A stretch of DNA of 64,000 nucleotides from Helicobacter ganmani. Its GTDB lineage: Bacteria > Campylobacterota > Campylobacteria > Campylobacterales > Helicobacteraceae. The stretch is from contig NZ_NXLS01000001.1 in the NCBI RefSeq assembly GCF_003364315.1, forward strand, positions 62,001-126,000, given 5' to 3'. Shown piece by piece: positions 57,078 through 64,000 of this stretch; position 1 is the stretch's first letter; each line of letters opens with the position of its first letter. Under the pieces are notes generated by a model that saw nothing but the letters and a program-made list of their open reading frames with translations, was not told where the DNA came from and did not search any database. Both the position numbers and the translations under genes were made by a program.

Positions 57078-58397
57078 ATGGAATCTTTAAATCATCTCAA
57101 TAGCGTTAATGACTTCAATGAAGCAAAACAAGTTATTCCTGGTGGCGTCAATTCTCCTGTTCGCGCCTTTAAAAGCGTGGGCGGCACGCCACCTTTTATT
57201 GCTAACGGGCGTGGAGCTTATTTAATTGATGAGGACGGAAATCGTTACATTGATTTTGTGCAAAGTTGGGGACCTTTGATATTTGGTCATTGCGACAAGG
57301 ACATTGAAGAAGCGGTGATAGAGTCCGTGAAAAAAGGCTTGTCTTTTGGCGCACCCACGACTTTAGAAACAGCACTTGCTAAGGAAGTCATTAGCATTGT
57401 AGAGGAAGTAGAAAAAATCCGTTTCGTTTCAAGTGGAACAGAAGCAACAATGAGTGCGATTCGTCTTGCGCGTGCCTTTAGTGGCAGAGAGGATATCATC
57501 AAGTTTGAGGGTTGCTATCACGGACATAGTGATTCTTTGTTGGTCTCTGCGGGAAGTGGAATGGCAACCTTTGGCAATCCTAGCTCACCGGGTGTGCCAC
57601 AAGATTTCACGCAACATACATTAGTCGCGCAATACAACGATTTAGCAAGTGTGGAATCCTGCATTACTCTAAGTCAAAAGCAAGGTAAGGGTGTCGCTTG
57701 CGTGATTGTTGAACCCATAGCGGGCAATATGGGACTTGTGCCAAGTGAAGTGGAGTTTTTGGAGGGTTTAAGAATGCTTTGCGATAAACACGGGATTCTA
57801 TTAATCCTAGATGAAGTAATGAGTGGTTTTCGGGCGAGTTTGTGCGGTTCGCAATCCTTTTATAAAGTGCGAGGAGATTTGGTAACCTTTGGCAAAGTTA
57901 TTGGAGGTGGAATGCCTGTGGGCGCATTTGGCGGGAGAGCGGAGATTATGGATTTGCTTTCCCCCAAAGGCGCAGTTTATCAAGCAGGAACTTTGAGCGG
58001 AAACCCTGTGGCAATGAGTGCGGGACTCGTTTCATTGCGCAAACTAAAAGAAGATTCCAAAATCTATGAGAGATTGGAGGGCTTAGCCTTAAAACTGACA
58101 CAAGGGTTGAAAAGTCTTTGTGCGGAGTTTCAGATTCCTTTGCAAACTTGCGTGCGCGGAAGTATGTTTGGATTCTTTTTTAACGATAAAAAGGTGAGAA
58201 ACTTCCAAGACGCACTCAAGAGTAATACAGAAATGTTTGCGCGCTTCCATCAAGGAATGTTGAATAAGGGAGTTTATTTTGCCGCTTCGCAGTTTGAAAC
58301 AGGATTTATTTGTGCTGCAATGAATGAGGAACTCATTGAGGGCGTATTGGAACGAGCACGAGAGGTTTTGTTGGAGATTCACACTTATGGTAAGTAA
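57078..58397 (+). CDS. hemL: Glutamate-1-semialdehyde 2,1-aminomutase
   Basis: PLP enzyme making 5-aminolevulinate for haem by the C5 pathway. ATG at 57078 with TAAGGA upstream gives 439 residues; a TTG at 57063 is less likely. Motifs: [61 protein letters not shown] and [16 protein letters not shown] (PLP lysine). The 3' end overlaps the AtpZ-like gene start by about 11 bases. Confidence 0.97.
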   Translation: MESLNHLNSVNDFNEAKQVIPGGVNSPVRAFKSVGGTPPFIANGRGAYLIDEDGNRYIDFVQSWGPLIFGHCDKDIEEAVIESVKKGLSFGAPTTLETALAKEVISIVEEVEKIRFVSSGTEATMSAIRLARAFSGREDIIKFEGCYHGHSDSLLVSAGSGMATFGNPSSPGVPQDFTQHTLVAQYNDLASVESCITLSQKQGKGVACVIVEPIAGNMGLVPSEVEFLEGLRMLCDKHGILLILDEVMSGFRASLCGSQSFYKVRGDLVTFGKVIGGGMPVGAFGGRAEIMDLLSPKGAVYQAGTLSGNPVAMSAGLVSLRKLKEDSKIYERLEGLALKLTQGLKSLCAEFQIPLQTCVRGSMFGFFFNDKKVRNFQDALKSNTEMFARFHQGMLNKGVYFAASQFETGFICAAMNEELIEGVLERAREVLLEIHTYGK

Positions 58398-58776
58398 GCA
58401 AGATTTGCAATTCAATGAGGATATGGGTAACCAAACGCAAAAATCCAATCAGGGGGAATCGCAGAGTGAGGATTCCAAGCCCAAAGAGGAATTAAAATAC
58501 AAAGATGCTCTGTTAGCTTATTCTAATGCAGCATTAGGAATCTCAATGGTTGTTGCTGTGCTGATTGGGGTAGGGATTGGCTATGGCTTAGAATCACTCT
58601 TTGGCGTGCGCTGGCTTTTTTGGCTGGGCGTTGTATGGGGAGTGTGTGCAGCAATTTTGAATGTCTTTAAAGCCTACAAGCGTCAAAAGCGCGAATTAGA
58701 TGAACTTGCAAAAGACCCAAAATATGCCTACAATGCAAACAATCCAAAAGCATTTGATGATGAAGATGATGATTAA
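58387..58776 (+). CDS. AtpZ/AtpI-like membrane protein
   Basis: From ATG at 58387 the protein is 129 residues; ATG at 58423 is an alternative, since neither has a strong ribosome site. An acidic Ser/Gln/Lys-rich N-terminus is followed by two TMs ([24 protein letters not shown] and [22 protein letters not shown]), the pattern of AtpZ/AtpI assembly factors for the F0 ring. The main atp operon is about 26 kb away. The assignment is by pattern. Confidence 0.65.
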   Translation: MVSKQDLQFNEDMGNQTQKSNQGESQSEDSKPKEELKYKDALLAYSNAALGISMVVAVLIGVGIGYGLESLFGVRWLFWLGVVWGVCAAILNVFKAYKRQKRELDELAKDPKYAYNANNPKAFDDEDDD

Positions 58777-58782
58777 AGGCAA

Positions 58783-59331
58783 ATGAAAAAGCTCTTTTTG
58801 TTTTTTGTATTTGCTGGATTAGTTTGTTTTTGCTTTTGGGTTGGCTTTGGCGGAATCTTTGCGCTCAATTTCACCTTTGCGATTCTGTCTTTTGCATTAA
58901 TTGTTTCTATTGTGTTTTATGTGCAAAAGCGTAAGATTCAAGGCTTAATTCAAAATGCAAGTCAAGAGGAATTGGAAGCCTTAAGCGAAGCCTATAAAAG
59001 TAAGCAAGAAAGGGCGCAAGAGGAGGAAGAGGAATTTTGGGGAGAATCGCGACTACAAGAGGATTCCAAAGCTCCCACACAATCTCCACAAGTAGAATCG
59101 CAAGAGGACTTCAAGCCTACAAAAACGCGCTTTTGGCAAAATTTCAGTGCGCAAAATGCCAAAACAGGTGCGAAAATGTTTTTTTATCCTTTGCGACTTT
59201 TTGTGTATGGATTCCTTGTCGTTGGAATCTTGTTCCTTATTTCGCACCAAATCTTTGATTCTTTTGCCTTTTTGGGTGGCTTAATCTTTGCAAATGTCTT
59301 GGTTGTATCGTTTCTTTTTGTGAAAGACTGA
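58783..59331 (+). CDS. Predicted membrane protein of unknown function
   Basis: A 182-residue protein with an N-terminal hydrophobic segment (about 5-46), a Glu/Gln-rich coiled stretch (about 55-110, EEEEEFWGESR...) and two C-terminal TMs (about 132-180). No family recognised. It follows the AtpZ-like gene by 6 bases and converges with der. The central acidic linker is rich in GAATC/GATTC words (coding ES/DS). Confidence 0.7.
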   Translation: MKKLFLFFVFAGLVCFCFWVGFGGIFALNFTFAILSFALIVSIVFYVQKRKIQGLIQNASQEELEALSEAYKSKQERAQEEEEEFWGESRLQEDSKAPTQSPQVESQEDFKPTKTRFWQNFSAQNAKTGAKMFFYPLRLFVYGFLVVGILFLISHQIFDSFAFLGGLIFANVLVVSFLFVKD

Positions 59332-59347
59332 TTTTTTATGTGATACT

Positions 59348-60751
59348 TTAGGATTCCTCCTCCTCAAAATCATTTTTGCCCCGTGCAATAAAAAGAATAC
59401 GCGTTCCGCTAAAATCAAAATGTTCGCGCAAGAAATTCACCAAATACCGCTTATAGCTAAAATGTAAGCTTTTAGGACGATTCATAATCAGCGCAATTTG
59501 TGGGGGCTTGATTTCAAATTGCGTTGCATAATAGATTTTTACGATTTTCCCGTGGTCGCTAGGGAGCGGGTGGTGCTTGGTGGCTTCCTTGAGGATTGCA
59601 TTAAGCTTTGCAGTTGGAATCCTAAAGGCAAAATTGCGATAAACTTTTAGGATTTCTTCCTCTAGTTTTTGGATATGGCGACCATTTTTGGCAGAAATTG
59701 TAAGAATCGGGGCATATTCTAAGAACTTAAAGCGCAACTTAAAATCCTCTAAGATTCCTTTAAAATCCTTGTGCGCAATGTCCCATTTGTTTAAAACAAC
59801 AATCACACCAAGCTTGTATTCATCTATCAATCCCGCAATTTTCTCATCTAATTCTACAAAAGGCGCAGAAGCATCAAGCACCAAAAGCGCAATATCTGTG
59901 CGCCCTAGCACCTCACGCGTGCGTTGCAAGGCAAATTTTTCCAAGCCCTCAATCTTGCCTCTTTTTCGGATTCCAGCAGTATCTACGAAATTGACTAATT
60001 GCCCTTTGATTTCTCCTTTTTCATCTACAGGGTCTATGGTCGTCCCAGCAATAGGGGAGACGATAGCGCGTTCGCCCTTAAGCAAAGCATTCAATAATGA
60101 ACTTTTCCCTACATTGACGCGCCCGATGATTCCGATATTAATTAACTCTTCTTGCGCTTGCTGTGTGGAATCCTCGCAATCTTCTTGTGAAAACTCTAAA
60201 CCCTCCTCTAAATCCTCTTGCGTTTCTTGATTGAAAAACTGCTCTAATGCGTCATTCTTAAGAGCCGATAGAATCGCGTTTTCAAGCTCTAGGATTCCGC
60301 GATTATGAGAAACGGAGACAAAAAACATTTGTTTTGCGCCAAACTCCATAAACTCCCACGCATTTTGTTTTTCTCTGTCATTATCAATCTTATTAACTAC
60401 CAAAAAAATATTAGGATTTTTGCGCTCAAGAGAGTAAAAAATCTCTTTGTCTATTGCTTGGGGAGCGGTTTTGCCATCTACAAGATACAAAATCAAATCC
60501 GCATTTTCACCTGTTTGCAGAGAATGCTTTGAGACGTTTTGAAACAAAGCATCTTTGCTCTCTAATCCGCCGGTATCCAAGAGTAAAAAGGGCAAGTTTT
60601 GCAGAGAAATTGTTGCCTTTTTGACATCACGTGTCGTGCCTGCAATCTCTGAAGTAATCGCAATTCTTTGTTTGCAAAATCGGTTGAACAGCGAGCTTTT
60701 ACCCGCATTGGGACGCCCGATAATCGCAATGCTTCCATAAAATTTATCCAT
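59348..60751 (-). CDS. der: Ribosome-assembly GTPase Der
   Basis: Double-GTPase needed for 50S assembly, 467 residues. The first G domain has GRPNAGKSSLFN, DTGG, NKID; the second has GRVNVGKSSLLN, DTAG, NKWD; a C-terminal KH-like domain follows. Between the G domains is an acidic Glu/Gln linker. It has no clear partner in the immediate neighbourhood. Confidence 0.97.
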   Translation of the reverse strand: MDKFYGSIAIIGRPNAGKSSLFNRFCKQRIAITSEIAGTTRDVKKATISLQNLPFLLLDTGGLESKDALFQNVSKHSLQTGENADLILYLVDGKTAPQAIDKEIFYSLERKNPNIFLVVNKIDNDREKQNAWEFMEFGAKQMFFVSVSHNRGILELENAILSALKNDALEQFFNQETQEDLEEGLEFSQEDCEDSTQQAQEELINIGIIGRVNVGKSSLLNALLKGERAIVSPIAGTTIDPVDEKGEIKGQLVNFVDTAGIRKRGKIEGLEKFALQRTREVLGRTDIALLVLDASAPFVELDEKIAGLIDEYKLGVIVVLNKWDIAHKDFKGILEDFKLRFKFLEYAPILTISAKNGRHIQKLEEEILKVYRNFAFRIPTAKLNAILKEATKHHPLPSDHGKIVKIYYATQFEIKPPQIALIMNRPKSLHFSYKRYLVNFLREHFDFSGTRILFIARGKNDFEEEES

Positions 60752-60867
60752 TAAAAACCTTTAAATTAAAGTCTGATTTTACTTTAAGCTACGCACCTTT
60801 GTCAAATCTTTAGCTAAATTTTAGGCATAAGATTTTACGATTCTGCCAAAAATTTATGGAAAGAATA

Positions 60868-61761
60868 ATGGAATCTAATAAGCAAGCAATTCTTGCAATG
60901 CTTTTAGCAGGATTGCTTTTTACCGCTATGGGAATGTTTGTCAAAGTGCTTACACCAAACTTACCTGCCATAGAAGTGGCTTTTGCTCGGAATTTCTTTG
61001 GTCTGCTTTGGGTTCTTGTTGCCTTAATACTTAACCCTCCAAAAACCAAGCAAGGTGGCAAGCCTTTTATTCTCTTTTTTCGTGGATTTGCAGGAGGAAG
61101 TGCGATGATGGCATATTTTTATAATATGTCTGTAATGCCTTTAGGCACGGCTTTTGCATTTTCTTATACTTCGCCTATTTTTTTGGCACTTTTGAGTATG
61201 ATTTTTATTCACGAGCGCGTGTCCTTAAGGATTTGGACAGCTATTTTTATGGGATTTGGCGGAATCTTGCTTATCTCCAATCCTCAAAGCATTGATTTAA
61301 GCTTTTTTGGATTCTTAATCGGAATTTACAGCGGGATTGGTGCAGCACTTGCGTATCTTTCTGTTGCAGAACTTGCCAAGAACTATGACCCGCGCATTAT
61401 TATTGGTTCTTTGATGCTAAGTGGTTCTATTTTGCCGCTTTTAATGCAGTTTGTGCCTTATGAGAACTATCCTATCGCGTTATTTAAACCTTTTGTAATG
61501 CCGAACTTGCAAGAATGGGGGCTGATTTTTGGGCTTGGGGTCGTCTCTATGTATGCGCAAATTTATATGACCAAAGCTTATAGTTTAGGGAATCCACCAA
61601 TGATTGGAGCGATTTCTTATGTTACAATCTTTATGGCAACTTTAGCGGGAATTATTCTAGGAGACCAAGTGCCACACGGCTTAGTTATCATTGGTATGAT
61701 TTGCATTGCGTGTGGTGGAATCTTGGCTGCATTTTCAAGAAAATACAAAAAAGTAAAATGA
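60868..61761 (+). CDS. EamA/DMT family transporter
   Basis: A protein of about 297 residues with ten predicted TMs in two EamA repeats (AMLLAGLLFTAMGMFVKVL..., LIGIYSGIGAALAYLSVAELAK...). ATG at 60868 was chosen for its GGAAAGA spacing; ATG at 60856 is an alternative. Family members export amino acids, metabolites or drugs. Substrate is unknown. Confidence 0.85.
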   Translation: MESNKQAILAMLLAGLLFTAMGMFVKVLTPNLPAIEVAFARNFFGLLWVLVALILNPPKTKQGGKPFILFFRGFAGGSAMMAYFYNMSVMPLGTAFAFSYTSPIFLALLSMIFIHERVSLRIWTAIFMGFGGILLISNPQSIDLSFFGFLIGIYSGIGAALAYLSVAELAKNYDPRIIIGSLMLSGSILPLLMQFVPYENYPIALFKPFVMPNLQEWGLIFGLGVVSMYAQIYMTKAYSLGNPPMIGAISYVTIFMATLAGIILGDQVPHGLVIIGMICIACGGILAAFSRKYKKVK

Positions 61762-61799
61762 GTTTGAATGTGTGATGAACCACCGCGACACTTTTATGC

Positions 61800-61805
61800 T
61801 ATAAT
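61800..61805 (+). promoter_or_regulatory. Extended -10 element of the phase-variable glycosyltransferase
   Basis: ATGCTATAATTC with TATAAT at 61800-61805 and TGC immediately upstream is an extended -10, 31 bases before the ATG at 61837. A possible ribosome site (GAGGGTTG) follows. Confidence 0.6.
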
Positions 61806-61836
61806 TCTGCCATTATTTAAATTATAAAGAGGGTTG

Positions 61837-63322
61837 ATGTTTCACATTGTCTTTAATGCTGATGAAAATTACATAAAATACAATGCAGTTTTGATGATGA
61901 GTATTATTAAAATTGCATTGAAACAAACTTGTAAACAAGAGGCAACTAAAATCTCTCCCCCCCCCCCCGCAAGACTCTAGTGAGCAAGGCTATTGCTTCC
62001 ATATTTTGAGTGATTCTCTTTCGCTCTGTACGCAAAACAAACTTCAAGAGCTTGAAAAAGAACTCAACGCTCTTTATCCTTGTCGTATTCTCATACATTT
62101 TCTTAGTGGCGAGGAGTTTAAGGATTCACCCAAATGGGCAAATCATACGAATCATTTGACATATTTTAGAATCAAACTCGCTTCTGTGTTACCACAAGAA
62201 ATTGACAGATGTTTATATTTAGATATAGATATGCTTGTTTTACAACCCTTAGAGGAATTGTTTGCTTTAGATTTGGGGGAAAATATCGCCGCAGTTGTGC
62301 TAGATTGCAGCAATCCTTATCAAGAAAAACGTTTAAAGGCACGAGATTCCACACAAGCGGATTTTGTCTTTCCTTTTAGGAAAGAGTATTTTAATGCAGG
62401 ATTTATGTTGATTAACCTTAAGAAATGGAGAGAATCTCAAGTAGAGAGTAGAGCGTTGGAATTTATGCGCACTTTTATTACAAGAGTAGGCGACCAAGAT
62501 ATTTTAAACGCAGTCATTGGCAAAGAAACGCTTAAACTTCCTCCTAAGTGGAATTTCTTTATCAATCATTTCAACGCAGAGAGATTGGGAAGGGCGGATA
62601 ACTTCTGTGCTGATGAGAGCAAAAACTGCCTCTATGGCTATACAAGCAAGCAATATCAAGAATCTTTCAGGCAAATTGCGATTGTGCATTATACCTTTTT
62701 GGGTGCGAAACCTTGGGAAAATGAGTGCAAAATACTAGATACCGCGTATTTGCCTCTTACTTATCCCTATTACGCGACTTGGTGGGAAATCGCGCTACAA
62801 ACACCGATTTTCAATCAAGAACTAAAAGAGCTTTTAAACAATCTCAAAGAAAGAGCATTACAAGACTATGCAAAGGCACTTTCGGGCAAGTTATTGCAGT
62901 TAGAAAACAAATTATTATTGCCATTAAAAAATAAAATATCGCCATTAGAGAATGAGCTATCGCAATTACAAGCAAGAATGCAAAAAGTAGAGGAATCACA
63001 AAAAATCTATGGTGCAAAGAAACGAGTGCAAAATCACTTAAACTACAAACTAGGCGTGGTCATTGTGGAATCGCAAAATATTTTTAAGAAAGTGATTCTG
63101 CCCTTTAGAATGGCGCGGATTGTTTATTTGCACAAAAAACAGCTTAAAATCCTCCAAAGTCTTTATGCGCTTAATCCACAACTAAAGCCTCCAGCACTTT
63201 CGCGATATAGTGATTTGCAAGAGGCATTATCCTATCAAAACAGCGTTTTTTATCAAACAGGCGAAAGATTCCTAAACTCTTGCAAACAATGGTTTAAAGG
63301 AAAATTTATAAAAATTTTATAA
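61837..63322 (+). CDS. GT8-family glycosyltransferase, phase-variable and out of frame at a C12 tract
   Basis: From ATG at 61837 the frame reads MFHIVFNADENYIKYNAVLM..., the N-terminus of a GT8 enzyme, through 12 C to a stop at 61978-61980. The frame that continues PPQDSSEQGYCFHILSDSLSL and reaches 63322 is offset by one. Eleven or 14 C would join them into about 494 residues. The remainder has CLYLDIDMLVLQPLEEL (DxD), YFNAGFMLINLKKW and NHFNAERLG. A coiled coil (about 325-390) leads into the shared C-terminal module (RVQNHLNYKLG, ILPFRMARI, LKPPALSRYSDLQEAL, FYQTGERFL). As sequenced it is OFF. Acceptor and donor are unknown. Confidence 0.8.
61957..61968 (+). repeat. Poly-C tract (12 C) in the GT8 gene
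   Basis: Twelve C at 61957-61968, codon-aligned with the upstream frame (Pro4), then GCA AGA CTC TAG. The downstream frame needs a length of 2 modulo 3 (11 or 14). The present allele therefore truncates the protein at about 47 residues. Confidence 0.9.
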
Positions 63323-63394
63323 TTAAAGGCGACAAATCAAATCTTTTCTTGCAATTAAAGCGCAAATGTCTTGTAAAAATCAATGAAAAAGCGT

Positions 63395-63400
63395 TATAAT
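63395..63400 (+). promoter_or_regulatory. Promoter of clpS
   Basis: TATAAT at 63395-63400 with a -35-like TTGTAA at 63371-63376 (18-base spacing), 42 bases before the clpS GTG. A good sigma-70 match. Confidence 0.6.
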
Positions 63401-63442
63401 TAGAGCTTTTATTCAGCGTTATAAAGACAAAAAGGAATCTCC

Positions 63443-63748
63443 GTGCCAAAAGACGCACAATACGAAAATACAACAGAAGTTTTAGAGAAAGTTCAAGAAC
63501 CTATCCGCTATAAAGTCATTTTGCTAAACGATGATTACACAACACAAGAATTTGTAATAGAAGTCTTGCAAAAAATCTTTCATAAGAATTTTGAAGATTC
63601 GCTCAATCTTATGCTGCAGATTCATCACAATGGTAAGGGTGTTTGTGGAATCTACCCTTATGATATTGCCGAAATTAAAGCAGTGCAAGTGCGTAAAATG
63701 GCAAAAGAAAAGCAATATCCACTACGCGCAATTTTAGAAAAAATATAA
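63443..63748 (+). CDS. clpS: ATP-dependent Clp protease adaptor ClpS
   Basis: Delivers N-end-rule substrates to ClpAP. The start is GTG at 63443 behind AAAGGA. The 101-residue protein has RYKVILLNDDYTTQEFVIEVLQKIF and MLQIHHNGKGVCGIYPYDIAEIKAVQV, the ClpS signature. It is directly upstream of clpA, the usual pair. Confidence 0.97.
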   Translation: MPKDAQYENTTEVLEKVQEPIRYKVILLNDDYTTQEFVIEVLQKIFHKNFEDSLNLMLQIHHNGKGVCGIYPYDIAEIKAVQVRKMAKEKQYPLRAILEKI

Positions 63749-63759
63749 GAGAAAAAACT

Positions 63760-64000
63760 ATGTTTGAAATTAGTAAAGAATTAAATGTCGTGCTACAAAA
63801 TGCACAAAAGGAAGCAAAGCTTAGAGGACACGAATATTTAACCTTAGAGCATATTTTTCAAGCTTTATTAGAAAACAAAAAAGTCATTAAAGCCTTGCAA
63901 GAATGTGGCGGAAATATTGAAATAATGAAACAGCAAGTTAAAAGATATTTAGAGCATTTTTTGACTGCTTTTCCAGAATATAAAGACAACAACGAAATGC
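63760..64000 (+). CDS. clpA: Clp protease ATPase subunit ClpA (5' part only)
   Basis: The first 80 codons: MFEISKELNVVLQNAQKEAKLRGHEYLTLEHIFQALLENKKVIKALQECGGN..., the Clp N-domain that binds ClpS and substrates. The rest, including both AAA+ modules, lies past the window edge. It begins 11 bases after clpS. Confidence 0.93.
   Translation, partial: MFEISKELNVVLQNAQKEAKLRGHEYLTLEHIFQALLENKKVIKALQECGGNIEIMKQQVKRYLEHFLTAFPEYKDNNEM

Overview
The window is a low-GC epsilonproteobacterial (Campylobacterota) chromosome segment, most likely an enterohepatic Helicobacter of the H. pullorum / H. canadensis type. This is inferred from three things. Gene order from fmt to slyD matches, as I recall it, the H. 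pylori run HP1141 to HP1123. Several epsilon-specific families are present (an HsrA/CosR regulator, a UPF0323 lipoprotein, a Cj0069-like protein, type II DAHP synthase). A PglB-type oligosaccharyltransferase is also present, which enterohepatic helicobacters have and H. pylori lacks. Coding density is very high: no gene-free stretch exceeds 300 bases and I see no tRNA, rRNA, CRISPR array or insertion sequence.

Layout. 1-5.3 kb (minus): thiC (cut by the window edge), murI, rho, a LysE-type exporter and pyrB. 5.4-13.2 kb (plus): ugd, a lipoprotein, tlyA, ribF, cmoA, an inserted type II restriction-modification pair, and dapE carrying an unusual low-complexity insert. 13.3-21 kb: an M48 protease lipoprotein (minus), a NIT-domain chemoreceptor, a YqhA-like protein, lolA, gltA, type II DAHP synthase and a phase-variable LPS-core-kinase-like gene that is out of frame. 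21-23.8 kb: a two-component system whose regulator is an HsrA/CosR orthologue, and a lysozyme-fold protein. 23.9-38.2 kb: one long syntenic block, fmt-birA-parA-parB-atpF'FHAGDC-tolQRAB-pal-cpoB-slyD, joining chromosome partition, ATP synthase and the Tol-Pal envelope machine. 38.2-42.2 kb: truD, htpX, folE and an FkbM methyltransferase with a G13 tract near its 3' end. 42.2-55 kb: uvrC, a DciA-like gene, a small LptM-like lipoprotein, nadB, a DUF455 protein, MarC, a Cj0069-like ATP-grasp protein, moaC, pglB overlapping a glycosyltransferase, a 48-residue Cys-rich membrane peptide and a porin. 55.2-64 kb: UPF0323 lipoprotein, a glutathionylspermidine-synthase-like gene, hemL, an AtpZ-like protein, der, a DMT transporter, a phase-variable GT8 glycosyltransferase (out of frame), clpS and the start of clpA.

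The most interesting theme is surface glycan diversification. Three scattered genes (an FkbM methyltransferase and two GT8-like transferases) end in the same C-terminal module of about 90-120 residues, with motifs HLSYxLG ... LPF ... LPxLxxYxDYxxA ... SYxLG, although their catalytic domains differ. Two of the three carry homopolymer tracts, and a third tract controls the LPS-kinase-like gene. In the FkbM gene the tract lies inside the tail, so slippage should swap the C-terminal end rather than switch off the enzyme. Another point of note is the HsrA/CosR orthologue: it keeps the canonical phosphoacceptor Asp and has its own histidine kinase, whereas the H. pylori and C. jejuni proteins are atypical orphans.
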